Shown piece after piece: positions 44,314 through 54,101 of a stretch of 64,000 nucleotides of DNA (positions within the stretch are counted from its first letter, which is position 1; each line of letters opens with the position of its first letter). The notes under the pieces were generated by a model, which searched no databases, had not been told where the DNA came from, and saw only the letters and a list, made by a program, of their open reading frames with translations. The stretch comes from Shimia haliotis (GTDB lineage: Bacteria > Pseudomonadota > Alphaproteobacteria > Rhodobacterales > Rhodobacteraceae). The stretch covers positions 248,001-312,000 of the forward strand of contig NZ_FOSZ01000004.1 of NCBI RefSeq assembly GCF_900114415.1, written 5' to 3'. The position numbers were made by a program, and so were the translations under genes.

Positions 44314-47300
44314 CTAGATGTGTTGGAACATATCAACACATTCAAACGCCGCGCGCATGTGTTCTTTGCCCGTTTCAAACGAGAATGTCTCTTTTATGTA
44401 GGCGCGGGAGTTCTCTGACATTGCCAGCCAGAGGTCATCGTCTTCGCACAAACGGCTTATGGCCACGGCCCAGTCCTCGGGGGTGCGGGCAATAAAGCAG
44501 TCGTGACCGTTGCGCAGGCCGATGCCTTCGGCAGCGGTTGGTGACAGTACGCACGGGATGCCGTGTGCCAGCGCGCTAAGCACTTTGCCTTTGATACCGG
44601 CGCCGGACAAAAGAGGGGCTACAAACACGCGATGCCGGTGGAATGCGTCGGCAATCTCGTCGACGAACCCGATGGGGGTCAGCATGTCAGAGGAGATATG
44701 ATCGAGAGCGTCGCCCATGCCTGAGCCGTAGACAGATAGGTTGGCATTGGGCATTGCGGCACCAATGGCGGGCAGCACCTCTTGGGCGAACCATTCCAAA
44801 CCTTCAACATTTGGATGGTGGCCAAAACTGCCGAGGAACGACAGGCCTGTACGGTTTTTCAGGCCGGGAATTTTTACAGGCACATCCACGACCCAAGGGC
44901 ATTTGGCGACGGGAACTGCGCCTTCGAGGTGCGATGTGATCACAGCGTGTTCCGCATCATTGTAGGACAGGATCACATCCACATCGCGCATCACACGCAA
45001 CTCTTTGTCGCGTATATCGCGCATTTGTTCGAGGTTGGTGTCTTGGCCATTGCTAAGAGCGCGGCGCAGTTCACGCAGGAAATGCAAATCCGCATTGTTA
45101 AAGAGGACTTTGGCATTGGGCGCGACACGGCGAATGATCGGCAAAGTTTCGTTGGCCACATAGTAGCGAGTAATGAAAAAGGCGTCGAAATCGGCGCCGA
45201 ATTTCTCGAGGTATTCCGGCACAGACAGGAAGAACGGAGCGGTGATAACCTCAACGCCCATTTTTTGCAGCTCGTCCGTATAGCCGCCGAAATTGGCAAG
45301 GTTCTGAGGCAGGAACGTGACCTTGTAACCCAAAGACTGGACCAGTTTGATTTCCTGAATTGCCGCATATGATCCGGCATCCCTGTCTGGACGTGGAGTG
45401 GTGTAATCAATGAAAAGAACACGTCCGACGATGCCGCGATCTTTTTCAAGGTCAGGGCGGAAGCCTTCGTTCTGGCCGTGGGAGGCATAGGCTTTGACCC
45501 AGCGGCGCTTGAACTTTGGACGGTTCACCTCCTGATACCGTTTGTAGCCGGAGGTTACGTCAGTGCCCGAGGTCATGCCTTCGTAGTGGTAGACAATGGA
45601 CGAGGGGATGAAGAAAGTTTTGTATCCGGCGTCGCGCACTTTGAACGAAAAATCGGTATCTTCGAAATACATGGGCTCAAGATAGCTCGACAGGCCTCCG
45701 ACCTTGTCCCAGATTTTTCGGGTCGTCATCAGCGCCGCGCCGGACAGGTAGTCGACTTGACGGGCATAGCTGAATTGAGGAGCCCATGCATTCTGACGAT
45801 TGCCATAGTTCCATGGATTGCCTGATCCCCAGACCATGCCCCCTGCGTCCTGGAGCTGTCCGTCGGGATAAAGCAGCTTGGAGCCGACCGCCCCCACATT
45901 GTCAAAGCGCGAAAAGCCGTCGATCAGCTGATCCAGCCAGCCAGAGGTGACTTCGACGTCATTGTTTAGCAGGACCACGTATTTGCCTTCAGCGGTCGCG
46001 ACACCGGCGTTGCACGCTTTGATAAAGCGTTGCGGTTCTGCGTTGTGGATGACGCGAATACCGGAGACAAACGTTTCCAGCTCTGTGGTTTCATCGTTGG
46101 AGGCATCGTCGACCACAATCACTTCGAAAGAGGCCTTGTTGTGTGCAAGCAGCAAGCTGCAAAGGGCAAGATACGTCACTTCGATCTTGTTGTGGGCAGG
46201 AATGACAATGGAAACGTCAGGCTTGTCTACGACAGGGAAGTTGAGTGGCTTGAGGCTGACGTTGTCATACCCCGCTTCGAGCACCGACAATGCATAGGCG
46301 GCTTGTTGGCGGTCCGCGTCAGACGCGCAGGTTTTCAACAGAAGTTTGAGCGATTCATAGCGGTGTCGGGCCTGTGCCATCAGAGGCCCGCCGAAGGGGT
46401 ATTTACCTTCGCGCAGGAGCACGTCGGTCGGAGTCAGGTGGCGCGGCAGCAGCGCATAGGTGGAAAAGAAGACCTGACTACCGGTTTCATCGCGCACTTC
46501 GACAAGTTTGTGAGTGCCATCCAGAAATTCATTTGGCACACGTACGAAGCTGGTTTCTGTACCGATATAGGCCCGTTCCGCCTGTTTTCCGTCAAGATAA
46601 ATGGTGAATTCGCGCGCTTGGGTGCTGCGCAAATTCAGGCCCGCGCCATCGGCACCTTCCAAAGTGATTTCTACATCATCGCCTTTTAGAAGGGGTAGGC
46701 TTTGGCCTTGGGCGACAAGTTCCAGCGTGCTGTCGCGCATGATGCGATCCGGCAGTCGCGCCACCAGCCAATTGGGAGATTTGGCAGTCTCTGAACACTT
46801 TGCAAGGCGCCGGCTGACGACGAGTGGGTCTTTTTGTACGGCGCGGGCCACATGGGGGTTTGCGAGAAACAGAAAGGGTTCAATGGCGTGGTCTTCGTGA
46901 ACGTATTTGTCAAATTCCAGCACAAGACGCAAAGTCACCGGCTTGTCATAGCGCGGTAGGGTGAAATTGATTTCCTGATACCCAACCGCGTGTTTCCCCC
47001 CCCGCCTGTCATTTGAGAATTTTTGTTCAAACAGCTTTGTGGTTCCGCCGGTATCGGAGTCTGTCACATTGACAATCAGGCGCCCGCACGCTCGGTGGGC
47101 GGCAACCCAGGCGCGGAATGCCATCTGGTGGCTGTGTGGAAAGCTCACATGCAACGGTGCAAGAATGGAATACTGGGCCGAGGTGTTGTGGTCAGTGACC
47201 ATCAACTGCAGGGTTTCGCTGTTTTCGAGAGACCAGTCCTCGAGGTTGTTTACCCAGGCGGAGGGGTAGTCCTCGCCTTCGCCCGTTAGCGGGTTGATGA

Positions 47301-47514
47301 GTCTTGCAATGTGACCTTCTGAGAAATCCGGTCGGTATTCGACCGGAAAACTCATTTGGTTGTTGCCATTGAGATCCAGTGATTCAAAAGGCGTGTCACG
47401 CTGACCCTGGCGGATCGAAAGATGTTCCACTTTCGCGCCATTGCCGACATTGGCATAAATGGATCCTTCATAAAGAACGACTTGTTGGATACCTTGAGGC
47501 AACTCGGTCAGCAT
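44314..47514 (-). CDS. Large two-domain glycosyltransferase (GT2 plus GT4-like)
   Basis: This is a 1066-residue protein with three regions. Residues about 1-420 form a beta-rich part without a recognised family. A GT2 (GT-A) domain follows: VSIVIPAHNKIEVTYLALCS, the metal-binding region VVLLNNDVEV, and the acceptor helix EPMYFEDTDFSFKVRDAGY. The C-terminal GT4-like domain starts RVLFIDYTTPRPDRDAGSYA and carries FLGSFGHHPNVEGLEWF and PLLSGAGIKGKVLSALAHG. It could thus add two linkages. The ATG at 47514 has AAGGA seven bases upstream. A G8 tract lies in the coding strand at codon 171, where slippage would truncate it. Confidence 0.92.
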   Translation of the reverse strand: MLTELPQGIQQVVLYEGSIYANVGNGAKVEHLSIRQGQRDTPFESLDLNGNNQMSFPVEYRPDFSEGHIARLINPLTGEGEDYPSAWVNNLEDWSLENSETLQLMVTDHNTSAQYSILAPLHVSFPHSHQMAFRAWVAAHRACGRLIVNVTDSDTGGTTKLFEQKFSNDRRGGKHAVGYQEINFTLPRYDKPVTLRLVLEFDKYVHEDHAIEPFLFLANPHVARAVQKDPLVVSRRLAKCSETAKSPNWLVARLPDRIMRDSTLELVAQGQSLPLLKGDDVEITLEGADGAGLNLRSTQAREFTIYLDGKQAERAYIGTETSFVRVPNEFLDGTHKLVEVRDETGSQVFFSTYALLPRHLTPTDVLLREGKYPFGGPLMAQARHRYESLKLLLKTCASDADRQQAAYALSVLEAGYDNVSLKPLNFPVVDKPDVSIVIPAHNKIEVTYLALCSLLLAHNKASFEVIVVDDASNDETTELETFVSGIRVIHNAEPQRFIKACNAGVATAEGKYVVLLNNDVEVTSGWLDQLIDGFSRFDNVGAVGSKLLYPDGQLQDAGGMVWGSGNPWNYGNRQNAWAPQFSYARQVDYLSGAALMTTRKIWDKVGGLSSYLEPMYFEDTDFSFKVRDAGYKTFFIPSSIVYHYEGMTSGTDVTSGYKRYQEVNRPKFKRRWVKAYASHGQNEGFRPDLEKDRGIVGRVLFIDYTTPRPDRDAGSYAAIQEIKLVQSLGYKVTFLPQNLANFGGYTDELQKMGVEVITAPFFLSVPEYLEKFGADFDAFFITRYYVANETLPIIRRVAPNAKVLFNNADLHFLRELRRALSNGQDTNLEQMRDIRDKELRVMRDVDVILSYNDAEHAVITSHLEGAVPVAKCPWVVDVPVKIPGLKNRTGLSFLGSFGHHPNVEGLEWFAQEVLPAIGAAMPNANLSVYGSGMGDALDHISSDMLTPIGFVDEIADAFHRHRVFVAPLLSGAGIKGKVLSALAHGIPCVLSPTAAEGIGLRNGHDCFIARTPEDWAVAISRLCEDDDLWLAMSENSRAYIKETFSFETGKEHMRAAFECVDMFQHI
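46996..47003. repeat. Eight-C (coding strand G8) tract in the large glycosyltransferase gene
   Basis: This homopolymer of eight lies within the reading frame near codon 171. A one-base length change would shift the frame and abolish both transferase domains, as in phase-variable genes; eight bases is at the low end for that. Confidence 0.6.
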
Positions 47515-47800
47515 ATATTTTTCCTTCGGCCACAACCAAACACACGGCTGTATATAAAAACCAATTTAATATTTCGAACAATCGTCAATGTAGCACATCA
47601 CCGTGAGGCGAGGCTTGCTAAATTATTGCTTTTTCAGGTGGAATGTTTCATCTCTGAGGAAACAATGCAGGCTATGCATGAGTTCCGCCGTTGTCGGAAA
47701 TTACAGAGTGGCTGCAAAGGGTGTGTGCTTTGCGTTAAAGTGAATAAATTAGGCCGTCAAAATTGTTTTTCCGCCTCAGCCTTCACGAGTAGGATTTCCT
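47515..47800. promoter_or_regulatory. Divergent region between the large glycosyltransferase and manC-type genes
   Basis: This 286-bp region lacks a gene. AT-rich blocks occur near 47550-47580 (GTATATAAAAACC, then TTTAATATTTCG), facing the glycosyltransferase, and near 47740 facing manC. These resemble promoter regions or sites for Ros/MucR-type regulators, but I cannot place boxes with confidence. Confidence 0.35.
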
Positions 47801-49237
47801 TTGAGTACCCCAAAAAAAATTACACCTGTGCTTCTTTCCGGAGGGTCCGGGACCCGTTTGTGGCCACTTAGTCGCAAAAGCTATCCCAAGCAGTTTTCAC
47901 AACTATTGGGCGAAAACTCCTTGTTCCAGCGCTCTGCCGGGCGATTGAGCGGGGTTGATTTTGGAGCACCTATGGTGCTCACCAACTCGGATTTCCGGTT
48001 CATTGTGACCGAACAGCTTGCGGCAGTTGGCATTGATCCGAGCGCGATTTTGATTGAACCGGCAGGGCGCAATACGGCACCGGCAGTTCTCGCAGCGGCG
48101 CTTTGGCAGGCAAAAACCGATGCGGATGCGTTGATGCTGGTGGCGCCGTCAGATCACGAAATTCCGGATGCCGCGGCCTTCCGCGCCGCGGTCGCCGCTG
48201 GGGTGCCGGCTGCGTTTGAGGGTCGGTTGGTGACGTTCGGAATCAAGCCGAATCGGGCGGAGACGGGGTATGGTTATCTGGAGCTTGCCGAGAATCCGAC
48301 CGATTTTGAGGCCCGTCCGCTGGCGCTGACGCGGTTTGTCGAAAAACCCGATTCGGTCCGTGCCGAGGAGATGCTGGCCGCAGGAAACTACCTTTGGAAT
48401 GCGGGAATTTTCCTGTTCACCGCCAAGGCAATTATTGCGGCGTTTGAATCACATGCACCGGATCTTATCGCACCCGTTACGGCGGCCGTGGATAAGGGGA
48501 AGCCGGATCTTGGCTTTCTGCGGCTTGACCCCGATGCCTGGAACGGCGCGGAGGACGTTTCGATTGACTATGCGGTCATGGAGCGAGCTGAGAACCTGAG
48601 TGTGGTGCCGTTCAGCGCGGAATGGTCCGATCTTGGAGGCTGGGATGCTGTGTGGCGCGAAAGCGGGCCGGATGCGAATGGTGTGGCAACGCATGGGGCG
48701 GCGACAGCCATTGAGTGCGAAAATTCCTTGCTGCGCTCTGAGGATGAAGGGCTGGAGATTGTTGGCTTGGGGGTCCAAAACCTGATTGCCATCGCAATGC
48801 CGGATGCGGTTCTCGTGGCAGATGTGTCCCGCGCGCAGGATGTGAAACAGGCGGTCACGGCTTTGAAGAGCAAAGGGGCGCGACAGGCCACGGCCTTTCC
48901 CAAGGACCACCGCCCGTGGGGGTGGTTCGAAAGCCTAGTGATTGGCGATCGGTTTCAGGTGAAGCGTATTCACGTACATCCCGGTGCCGCCTTGAGTTTG
49001 CAAAGTCACCATCACCGCTCAGAGCATTGGATCGTGGTTGAAGGCACTGCGAAAGTGACCGTGGATGACGATGTGAAGCTCGTGAGCGAAAACGAGTCCG
49101 TTTATATTCCTCTGGGTGCAAAACACAGAATGGAGAACCCAGGTAAGGTGCCGATGGTTCTTATCGAGGTGCAGACCGGCTCGTATTTGGGTGAAGACGA
49201 CATCATCCGTTTTGAAGACGTGTACGCTCGTCAGTAG
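47801..49237 (+). CDS. manC: Bifunctional mannose-1-phosphate guanylyltransferase / mannose-6-phosphate isomerase
   Basis: This enzyme makes GDP-mannose. It has 478 residues. The N-terminal nucleotidyltransferase shows LLSGGSGTRLWPLSRKSYPKQF and the FVEKPDSVRAEEML block. The C-terminal type II isomerase cupin shows RIHVHPGAALSLQSHHHRSEHW with its metal-binding histidines. Translation appears to begin at TTG (47801), with AGGA six bases upstream and no other start in reach. An A8 tract covers codons 4-7. GDP-mannose can feed mannose or, after conversion, other 6-deoxy sugars. Confidence 0.95.
   Translation: MSTPKKITPVLLSGGSGTRLWPLSRKSYPKQFSQLLGENSLFQRSAGRLSGVDFGAPMVLTNSDFRFIVTEQLAAVGIDPSAILIEPAGRNTAPAVLAAALWQAKTDADALMLVAPSDHEIPDAAAFRAAVAAGVPAAFEGRLVTFGIKPNRAETGYGYLELAENPTDFEARPLALTRFVEKPDSVRAEEMLAAGNYLWNAGIFLFTAKAIIAAFESHAPDLIAPVTAAVDKGKPDLGFLRLDPDAWNGAEDVSIDYAVMERAENLSVVPFSAEWSDLGGWDAVWRESGPDANGVATHGAATAIECENSLLRSEDEGLEIVGLGVQNLIAIAMPDAVLVADVSRAQDVKQAVTALKSKGARQATAFPKDHRPWGWFESLVIGDRFQVKRIHVHPGAALSLQSHHHRSEHWIVVEGTAKVTVDDDVKLVSENESVYIPLGAKHRMENPGKVPMVLIEVQTGSYLGEDDIIRFEDVYARQ
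47812..47819. repeat. Eight-A tract at codons 4-7 of manC
   Basis: This homopolymer lies just inside the reading frame after the TTG start, a position where slippage or transcriptional stutter would change expression. Confidence 0.6.
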
Positions 49238-49258
49238 ATAAATTGGGTGGCGGGTGAC

Positions 49259-50473
49259 TTAGCCCGCCACAACTGCCTGAAGGTCAAAGATCGGCAAGAG
49301 TACAGCCAGTACGACCAATAGCACAAAAGCACCAACCAGCATCATCAACATGGGCTCCAGCAGAGCAGCAATGCGTTTGCGTTCGGCAGTGAGATCGCTT
49401 TCCACGAGGATCGCGCTGCGTTCGGCCATCGGGGCAAGGCGGGCCGACATTTCCCCCGCGCCGATCAACTGACGGGCAACGGGCGGGATTATGGACAGCC
49501 GATCCAGCGCATCGGACAAGCTTGCGCCTTCCTGAAGTCCGGAAAGAACACTGTCTGCTTCTTTGCGAAATTGCACGATATCCAGAACGCGGGCGGCGTT
49601 TTCCACCGCTACTGGCACTGTCTGGCGGCTGCCAAGGACCAGCGCGAGTGTGCGCAGGTATTGCACGGCCGCTGCTCGTCGAATGAGGCGGCCGACAAGA
49701 GGCACTCGCAGGAGAAACCGGTCTCGCAAATTACGCAAAGTGGGATGCCTGTTTGAGGCGATCATTAATAGAATCAAAACACCAAAGGCAACGGCGAGGC
49801 CGGTAATATGATCGCGAATCCAGTCACTTACAGCCAGAACATGGCGGGTAAGAGGGGGGAGTGGTTGGCCGGAGATCTCGAACATCGCGACGATTTCCGG
49901 AGCAACGTTGATCATCAATATGGCGCAGACGAGAAACGAAACGACTGCAACAAACGCCGGATAGACAAGGGCGCTGACGATTTCGGCTTTTTCGTTGCCG
50001 AGGGTTTCAAGATGGCGGGCGAGTTCCTCGAACACAGCCGCAAGTTCGCCGGCGCTTTCGCCTGCGTGTATCGCGGCAGTCACGTAGGGGGGAAACCCTG
50101 CCCCTGCGCTGTCGAGGGATTCTGCCAATGTGCTGCCTTGCATAAGGCTGGCGCGGGTGCGCGTCGCAACTGTAGACAAGGCAGTCCCGTCGCCGGAGGT
50201 CCGGATGGCTTCCAGTGCGGATTCAAGAGGCATGTCAGCGGACAGTAAGACCGCCATTTGGCGGGTAAACACCGATTGCAGATCGGGGTTCAGCCGCGTG
50301 GTCCGACGCAGGCGGTCAGATAGGTTGGCCCGCTGGCGGGTGGCGTCGAGCTTTTCTACAAACAGACCTTGCGAGCGCAATCGTGCAGAGGCGTCGGCCT
50401 CGGTATCAGCTAGGATCAAGCCTTTTGTGCGGGCGCCCGCACTGTCGTAGGCGATATAGGAATAGGGTTTCAT
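49259..50473 (-). CDS. gspF: GspF, inner-membrane platform protein of type II secretion
   Basis: This is a 404-residue polytopic protein that anchors the ATPase at the inner membrane. It shows the KGLILADTEADASARLRSQG start and tandem T2SSF domains with FTRQMAVLLSADMPLESAL and LPPYVTAA-type membrane segments, three helices in all. It overlaps gspE by 4 bases (ATGA). It is the last gene of the minus-strand gspD-E-F group and converges on manC with a 21-base gap. Confidence 0.95.
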   Translation of the reverse strand: MKPYSYIAYDSAGARTKGLILADTEADASARLRSQGLFVEKLDATRQRANLSDRLRRTTRLNPDLQSVFTRQMAVLLSADMPLESALEAIRTSGDGTALSTVATRTRASLMQGSTLAESLDSAGAGFPPYVTAAIHAGESAGELAAVFEELARHLETLGNEKAEIVSALVYPAFVAVVSFLVCAILMINVAPEIVAMFEISGQPLPPLTRHVLAVSDWIRDHITGLAVAFGVLILLMIASNRHPTLRNLRDRFLLRVPLVGRLIRRAAAVQYLRTLALVLGSRQTVPVAVENAARVLDIVQFRKEADSVLSGLQEGASLSDALDRLSIIPPVARQLIGAGEMSARLAPMAERSAILVESDLTAERKRIAALLEPMLMMLVGAFVLLVVLAVLLPIFDLQAVVAG

Positions 50474-51984
50474 GCGCCATCGCCCACAACGCGCAGAGCT
50501 TCGGCAAGGGAGGTTTCGCCGGCGGCAACTTGCAAAAGGGCCTGACCAATCAAGGTCTGTTCTTCCGACAGCCCAAGGCGGGTCAATTCCATTTCCGATG
50601 CGCCGTTGTCGATGGCTGCGCGCAGGGTTTCGTCCACTTCGGTCATTTCAAAAATACCAACACGCCCAGCATATCCGGAATTGTTGCACGAAGCACACCC
50701 TTGGGGTGCGTGTATCACCGGAGGGGCAGACATCTGGTGGCGCAGAAAATGCGCGGCTTCATTCTGAGTTGGTGGGGCGGGTGTTGCACAAGAGGGGCAC
50801 AGTCGGCGTAACAGGCGCTGGGCGACAACGCCACGCAAGGTGGCGGAAATCAAGAAATCGTCCAAGCCCAAATCGCGCAATCTCACGACCGCGCCGATCG
50901 ACGAATTGGCGTGCAGCGAGGAAAAGACGAGGTGGCCGGTCAGGGCGGCCTGGGCGGCAACCGATGCGGTTTCGGTGTCGCGGATTTCGCCCACCAGGAT
51001 CACATCGGGGTCTTGCCGCAAAGTGGCGCGCAGACCGGCGGCAAATGTCATGCCGATGTCGGAGTTGACTTGCGATTGGTTCACGCCGGGCAAATCATAT
51101 TCCACGGGGTCCTCGACGGTGACGATGTTGCGTTCGTCACGGTTGGTGAGTTTGAGCAGTGAATATAGCGTGGTGGTTTTGCCTGATCCAGTTGGGCCGG
51201 TGGCGAGGATGATGCCGTTTGGCAATGCGGAAAGCCTTTCAAGCAAGGCAATCTGATCTTCGGTCAGGCCAAGTGCATCCAGATCCATCAAGCCTGTGGA
51301 ACGATCGAGAATCCGCAAAACGATGCGTTCGCCATAACTGCCAGGCAGGGAGCTTACGCGGGTATCGATCAGGCGCCCGCCAAGGCGCAGAGGAATACGG
51401 CCGTCTTGGGGAAGGCGGGTTTCGGCAATGTCGAGCCCCGCCATAACCTTGAGGCGGCTGACAACGCGTCGAACGGGGACATCGTCGCGCTCCATAATTG
51501 TTTGCAAAAAGCCGTCGATGCGCATCCGCACCCGCAGACCGGTTTCAGAAGGTTCGAGATGCAGGTCCGAAGCCCGTGACAGTACCGCGCGCCGCAGAAG
51601 TTGATTTACGAGCTGAATGACAGGTGCGTCTTCGGCGTCCTCCAGCAAATCCCGCTGGCTGGCGGCACTTTTGCCTTCCTCTAGATCAAAGGAGAGGCCG
51701 TCATCCGGTGCGGTGGCGTTGTTGTCGGCTTGATAAATCCGCTCCAGTGCGCGGTCAAAGGCATCCTGCGCGAGCTGCGTGATGGTCAGCGGTTGGCCAG
51801 TGCGTCGACAAATTTCCCGCAAGCCAAGAACTGTGGCACGTGGGCCAACCAGCAGCGCCCCGTCTTCCCGGGTGACCTGATGGTCGCGGGCAAACGCGAA
51901 GGGAACATTGTTCGGTGCGGGCGTCTCAGCGGGTGATGGGGAGGCGGGCTGGGAGCGGCGGGAGGTTTCGGCTTTGGGCGACAT
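50470..51984 (-). CDS. gspE: GspE, ATPase of type II secretion
   Basis: GspE is the cytoplasmic hexameric ATPase driving pseudopilus assembly. The 504-residue protein has Walker A ATGPTGSGKTTTLYSLL around residue 260, an Asp box VTVEDPVEYDLPGVNQSQVN, Walker B in DPDVILVGEIRDTETA, and a tetracysteine zinc motif (LCPSC and CASCNNSGYAGRVGIFEM). I start it at the ATG at 51984; a TTG seven codons upstream is possible. It overlaps gspD by 59 bases and gspF by 4. Confidence 0.96.
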   Translation of the reverse strand: MSPKAETSRRSQPASPSPAETPAPNNVPFAFARDHQVTREDGALLVGPRATVLGLREICRRTGQPLTITQLAQDAFDRALERIYQADNNATAPDDGLSFDLEEGKSAASQRDLLEDAEDAPVIQLVNQLLRRAVLSRASDLHLEPSETGLRVRMRIDGFLQTIMERDDVPVRRVVSRLKVMAGLDIAETRLPQDGRIPLRLGGRLIDTRVSSLPGSYGERIVLRILDRSTGLMDLDALGLTEDQIALLERLSALPNGIILATGPTGSGKTTTLYSLLKLTNRDERNIVTVEDPVEYDLPGVNQSQVNSDIGMTFAAGLRATLRQDPDVILVGEIRDTETASVAAQAALTGHLVFSSLHANSSIGAVVRLRDLGLDDFLISATLRGVVAQRLLRRLCPSCATPAPPTQNEAAHFLRHQMSAPPVIHAPQGCASCNNSGYAGRVGIFEMTEVDETLRAAIDNGASEMELTRLGLSEEQTLIGQALLQVAAGETSLAEALRVVGDGA

Positions 51985-53863
51985 CGTCGATGAATCCCGC
52001 TTCAAAAGGTTGGTTCAAATTGTTGCCGTCAAATGGCAGCGCCGCATTGGGCGTATTGGGGTAAAGATGACTGTCTGCGGGTTGCAAGGCAAGGCTGGCC
52101 TTGCGTGTGTCCTTGGCAACCTGCCGCGTGATACGTTGACCCTCGGCCTCGGAATTGATCACGCGGGGTCGGAGCATGACCAGCAGAACGGATTGGTTTT
52201 TTGTGGCGCTCTTGCCGCGGAACAGTCCCCCGATCAAAGGGGCTTTGGAGATTCCCGGCACCTTTTTGGAGGTTGCGCCGCTTTCGTTTTCGAGCAATCC
52301 GCCAAGCATAATCACGTTGCCGTCGCGCACCAGGACGGTGGTCGAGAGCGCGCGCCGCGCAGTGATTTCACCGCCTGCAGCAGAGGCTGTGCGGGTGAGA
52401 TTGGAGACCTCTTGTTTGATCAGAAGACGCACAGTTTTGTCAGCGTTGATTTGTGGAGTGACATTCAGGGTTAGGCCGACGTCACGGCGTTCGATTGTTT
52501 GGAAGGGGTTTTCAGGGTTCGCACCGTCACCTGTGGAGGTATAGGACCCAGTTACAAAGGGCACGTTTTGGGCCACCACAATCTCGGCTTCCTGATTGTT
52601 GAGCGTCATGATCGATGGCGTCGAGAGCAGGCGGACGGAGCTGGTGGATGCGAGCGCGGAAATGAAGCCAAAGAAGGCATTGTCGCCGCTTTGATTGCCG
52701 CCGCCAATGACACCACCGTCGCCCGGATTGACCACCTCTCCGTTGACAGCGGCCGAGATCAGGCTGGTCAGGCTGGGACGGCCTTCGAGTGAGAACTGCA
52801 CACCTCCGACAATCGCGTTGTTGATCACACCGGCGAACTGGCTGGAAAGATCGGAGTAGCCTTCGACGGAGAGCTCAAAGATCACAGCCTCGACGAGCAC
52901 CTGTGTTGGGCGTCGATCCAGATGGCGCACCATGGCTGTGATGTCACGCATCATGTCCCGCGGGGCAGTGATCAGAAGTGTGTTGGTTTGTGGTTCCGGC
53001 ACAATACGAACAAGTTGGCCTTGTTCCGTTTGGTCGGAGAAGCTGCGGAGAACGACGTCGGCAAGGGCAGCGGAGTCGGCGTAGTTCAATTGTTCCACAG
53101 CCGATGTTGTGACTGTGCCGCGTTGGTCGAGTTTGCTCACAAGGGCACGCACCGTGTCACGAACCTCATCCGGTCCGGACACAATCAGCGCATTGGAGCG
53201 GCGATCTACAGAAATTGTTGCTCCGCCACGCAAGAGCCCCATGTTTTCAACAACGCCCACCATTTCTGCGGCATTTGCGTTGCTGAGCCGGATCAATTCG
53301 ATGGTGTCGTCTTTGGGTTGATCAAGACGCGCGATCAGTTTGGCGATACGGCGATGGTTTTTACCGCGGTCCGAGAGGATCAGCAAACCAGCACCGGGCA
53401 CGGGGGTGATCACGGCTTCGGCCGGAAGAAGAGGACGGATCACAGTGATCACTTCGTCCAGAGAGATGTGGTGGATCTTGATGACGCGGGTTTCAAATCC
53501 GGCGCTGTCGCCGGGCAGCGAGGTGCCATCTGCAAGCTCTCGAGCCACAGTCATGGGCACAATTCGAGCCACAGAGCCACCATCCACGACGGTCAAACGG
53601 TTGAGTTCCAGAACACTGAGAAACACTTCGTACAGGGCGTCCGGTGCAAGGCCTTGCGGCGCAAGAACGGTCACTGTGCCACGCACTTGCGGGTCGAGAA
53701 TGAAATTGCGTCCTGTCGCTTCGGATACAATCTGCACAAAGCTGCGCAAATCGGCGTCGCGCAGGTCTAATTCGACCTGAGCTTGCGATGACGTTGCGGT
53801 GACAAGCTGCGCCAAGATCAGGCCCATGGCCAAAGCCAGCGCGCGGATGGGGTGTCTCAACAT
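51926..53863 (-). CDS. gspD: GspD, outer-membrane secretin of type II secretion
   Basis: This forms the outer-membrane channel. The 645-residue protein has a signal peptide (MLRHPIRALALAMGLILAQL, cleavage near SSQA), an N0 domain beginning VELDLRDADLRSFVQIVSEA, N1-N3 repeats, and a C-terminal secretin with VPGISKAPLIGGLFRG. Start at the ATG at 53863; a GTG 10 codons earlier is possible. The 53-residue tail after the secretin (PRVINSEAEGQ onward) could be an S-domain for a pilotin. A 238-bp gap separates it from gspC. Confidence 0.96.
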   Translation of the reverse strand: MLRHPIRALALAMGLILAQLVTATSSQAQVELDLRDADLRSFVQIVSEATGRNFILDPQVRGTVTVLAPQGLAPDALYEVFLSVLELNRLTVVDGGSVARIVPMTVARELADGTSLPGDSAGFETRVIKIHHISLDEVITVIRPLLPAEAVITPVPGAGLLILSDRGKNHRRIAKLIARLDQPKDDTIELIRLSNANAAEMVGVVENMGLLRGGATISVDRRSNALIVSGPDEVRDTVRALVSKLDQRGTVTTSAVEQLNYADSAALADVVLRSFSDQTEQGQLVRIVPEPQTNTLLITAPRDMMRDITAMVRHLDRRPTQVLVEAVIFELSVEGYSDLSSQFAGVINNAIVGGVQFSLEGRPSLTSLISAAVNGEVVNPGDGGVIGGGNQSGDNAFFGFISALASTSSVRLLSTPSIMTLNNQEAEIVVAQNVPFVTGSYTSTGDGANPENPFQTIERRDVGLTLNVTPQINADKTVRLLIKQEVSNLTRTASAAGGEITARRALSTTVLVRDGNVIMLGGLLENESGATSKKVPGISKAPLIGGLFRGKSATKNQSVLLVMLRPRVINSEAEGQRITRQVAKDTRKASLALQPADSHLYPNTPNAALPFDGNNLNQPFEAGFIDDVAQSRNLPPLPARLPITR

Positions 53864-54101
53864 GGTATCGTCCGCCCTCTTTGAGCGTGCCACCCCTGCT
53901 ACAAACCGTCAAACAGCCGCCGAACACGTCGGGGCCTCGGTGGGTCTGTCGCGGGATGCTCTGCCCGTGCCTCATAGATAGTCGCCAGTTTTTGGCGTTG
54001 TTTTGTGGCAGTTTAGACAATTTTTAAGATTTTGTCGCCAGTGAAATTTCTGACGTTGCGGTGAACACAAGAGGTTGTGGCCAAATCCCCTCAGTTGGGG
54101 C
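53864..54101 (-). promoter_or_regulatory. Gap between gspC and gspD
   Basis: This 238-bp gap holds no gene. GTCGCCAGT occurs twice as a direct repeat (53981-53989 and 54034-54042), around an AT-rich stretch (AATTTTTAAGATTTTG). A promoter for gspDEF here is plausible, since gspC is otherwise separated from gspD by an unusually long spacer. Confidence 0.35.
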
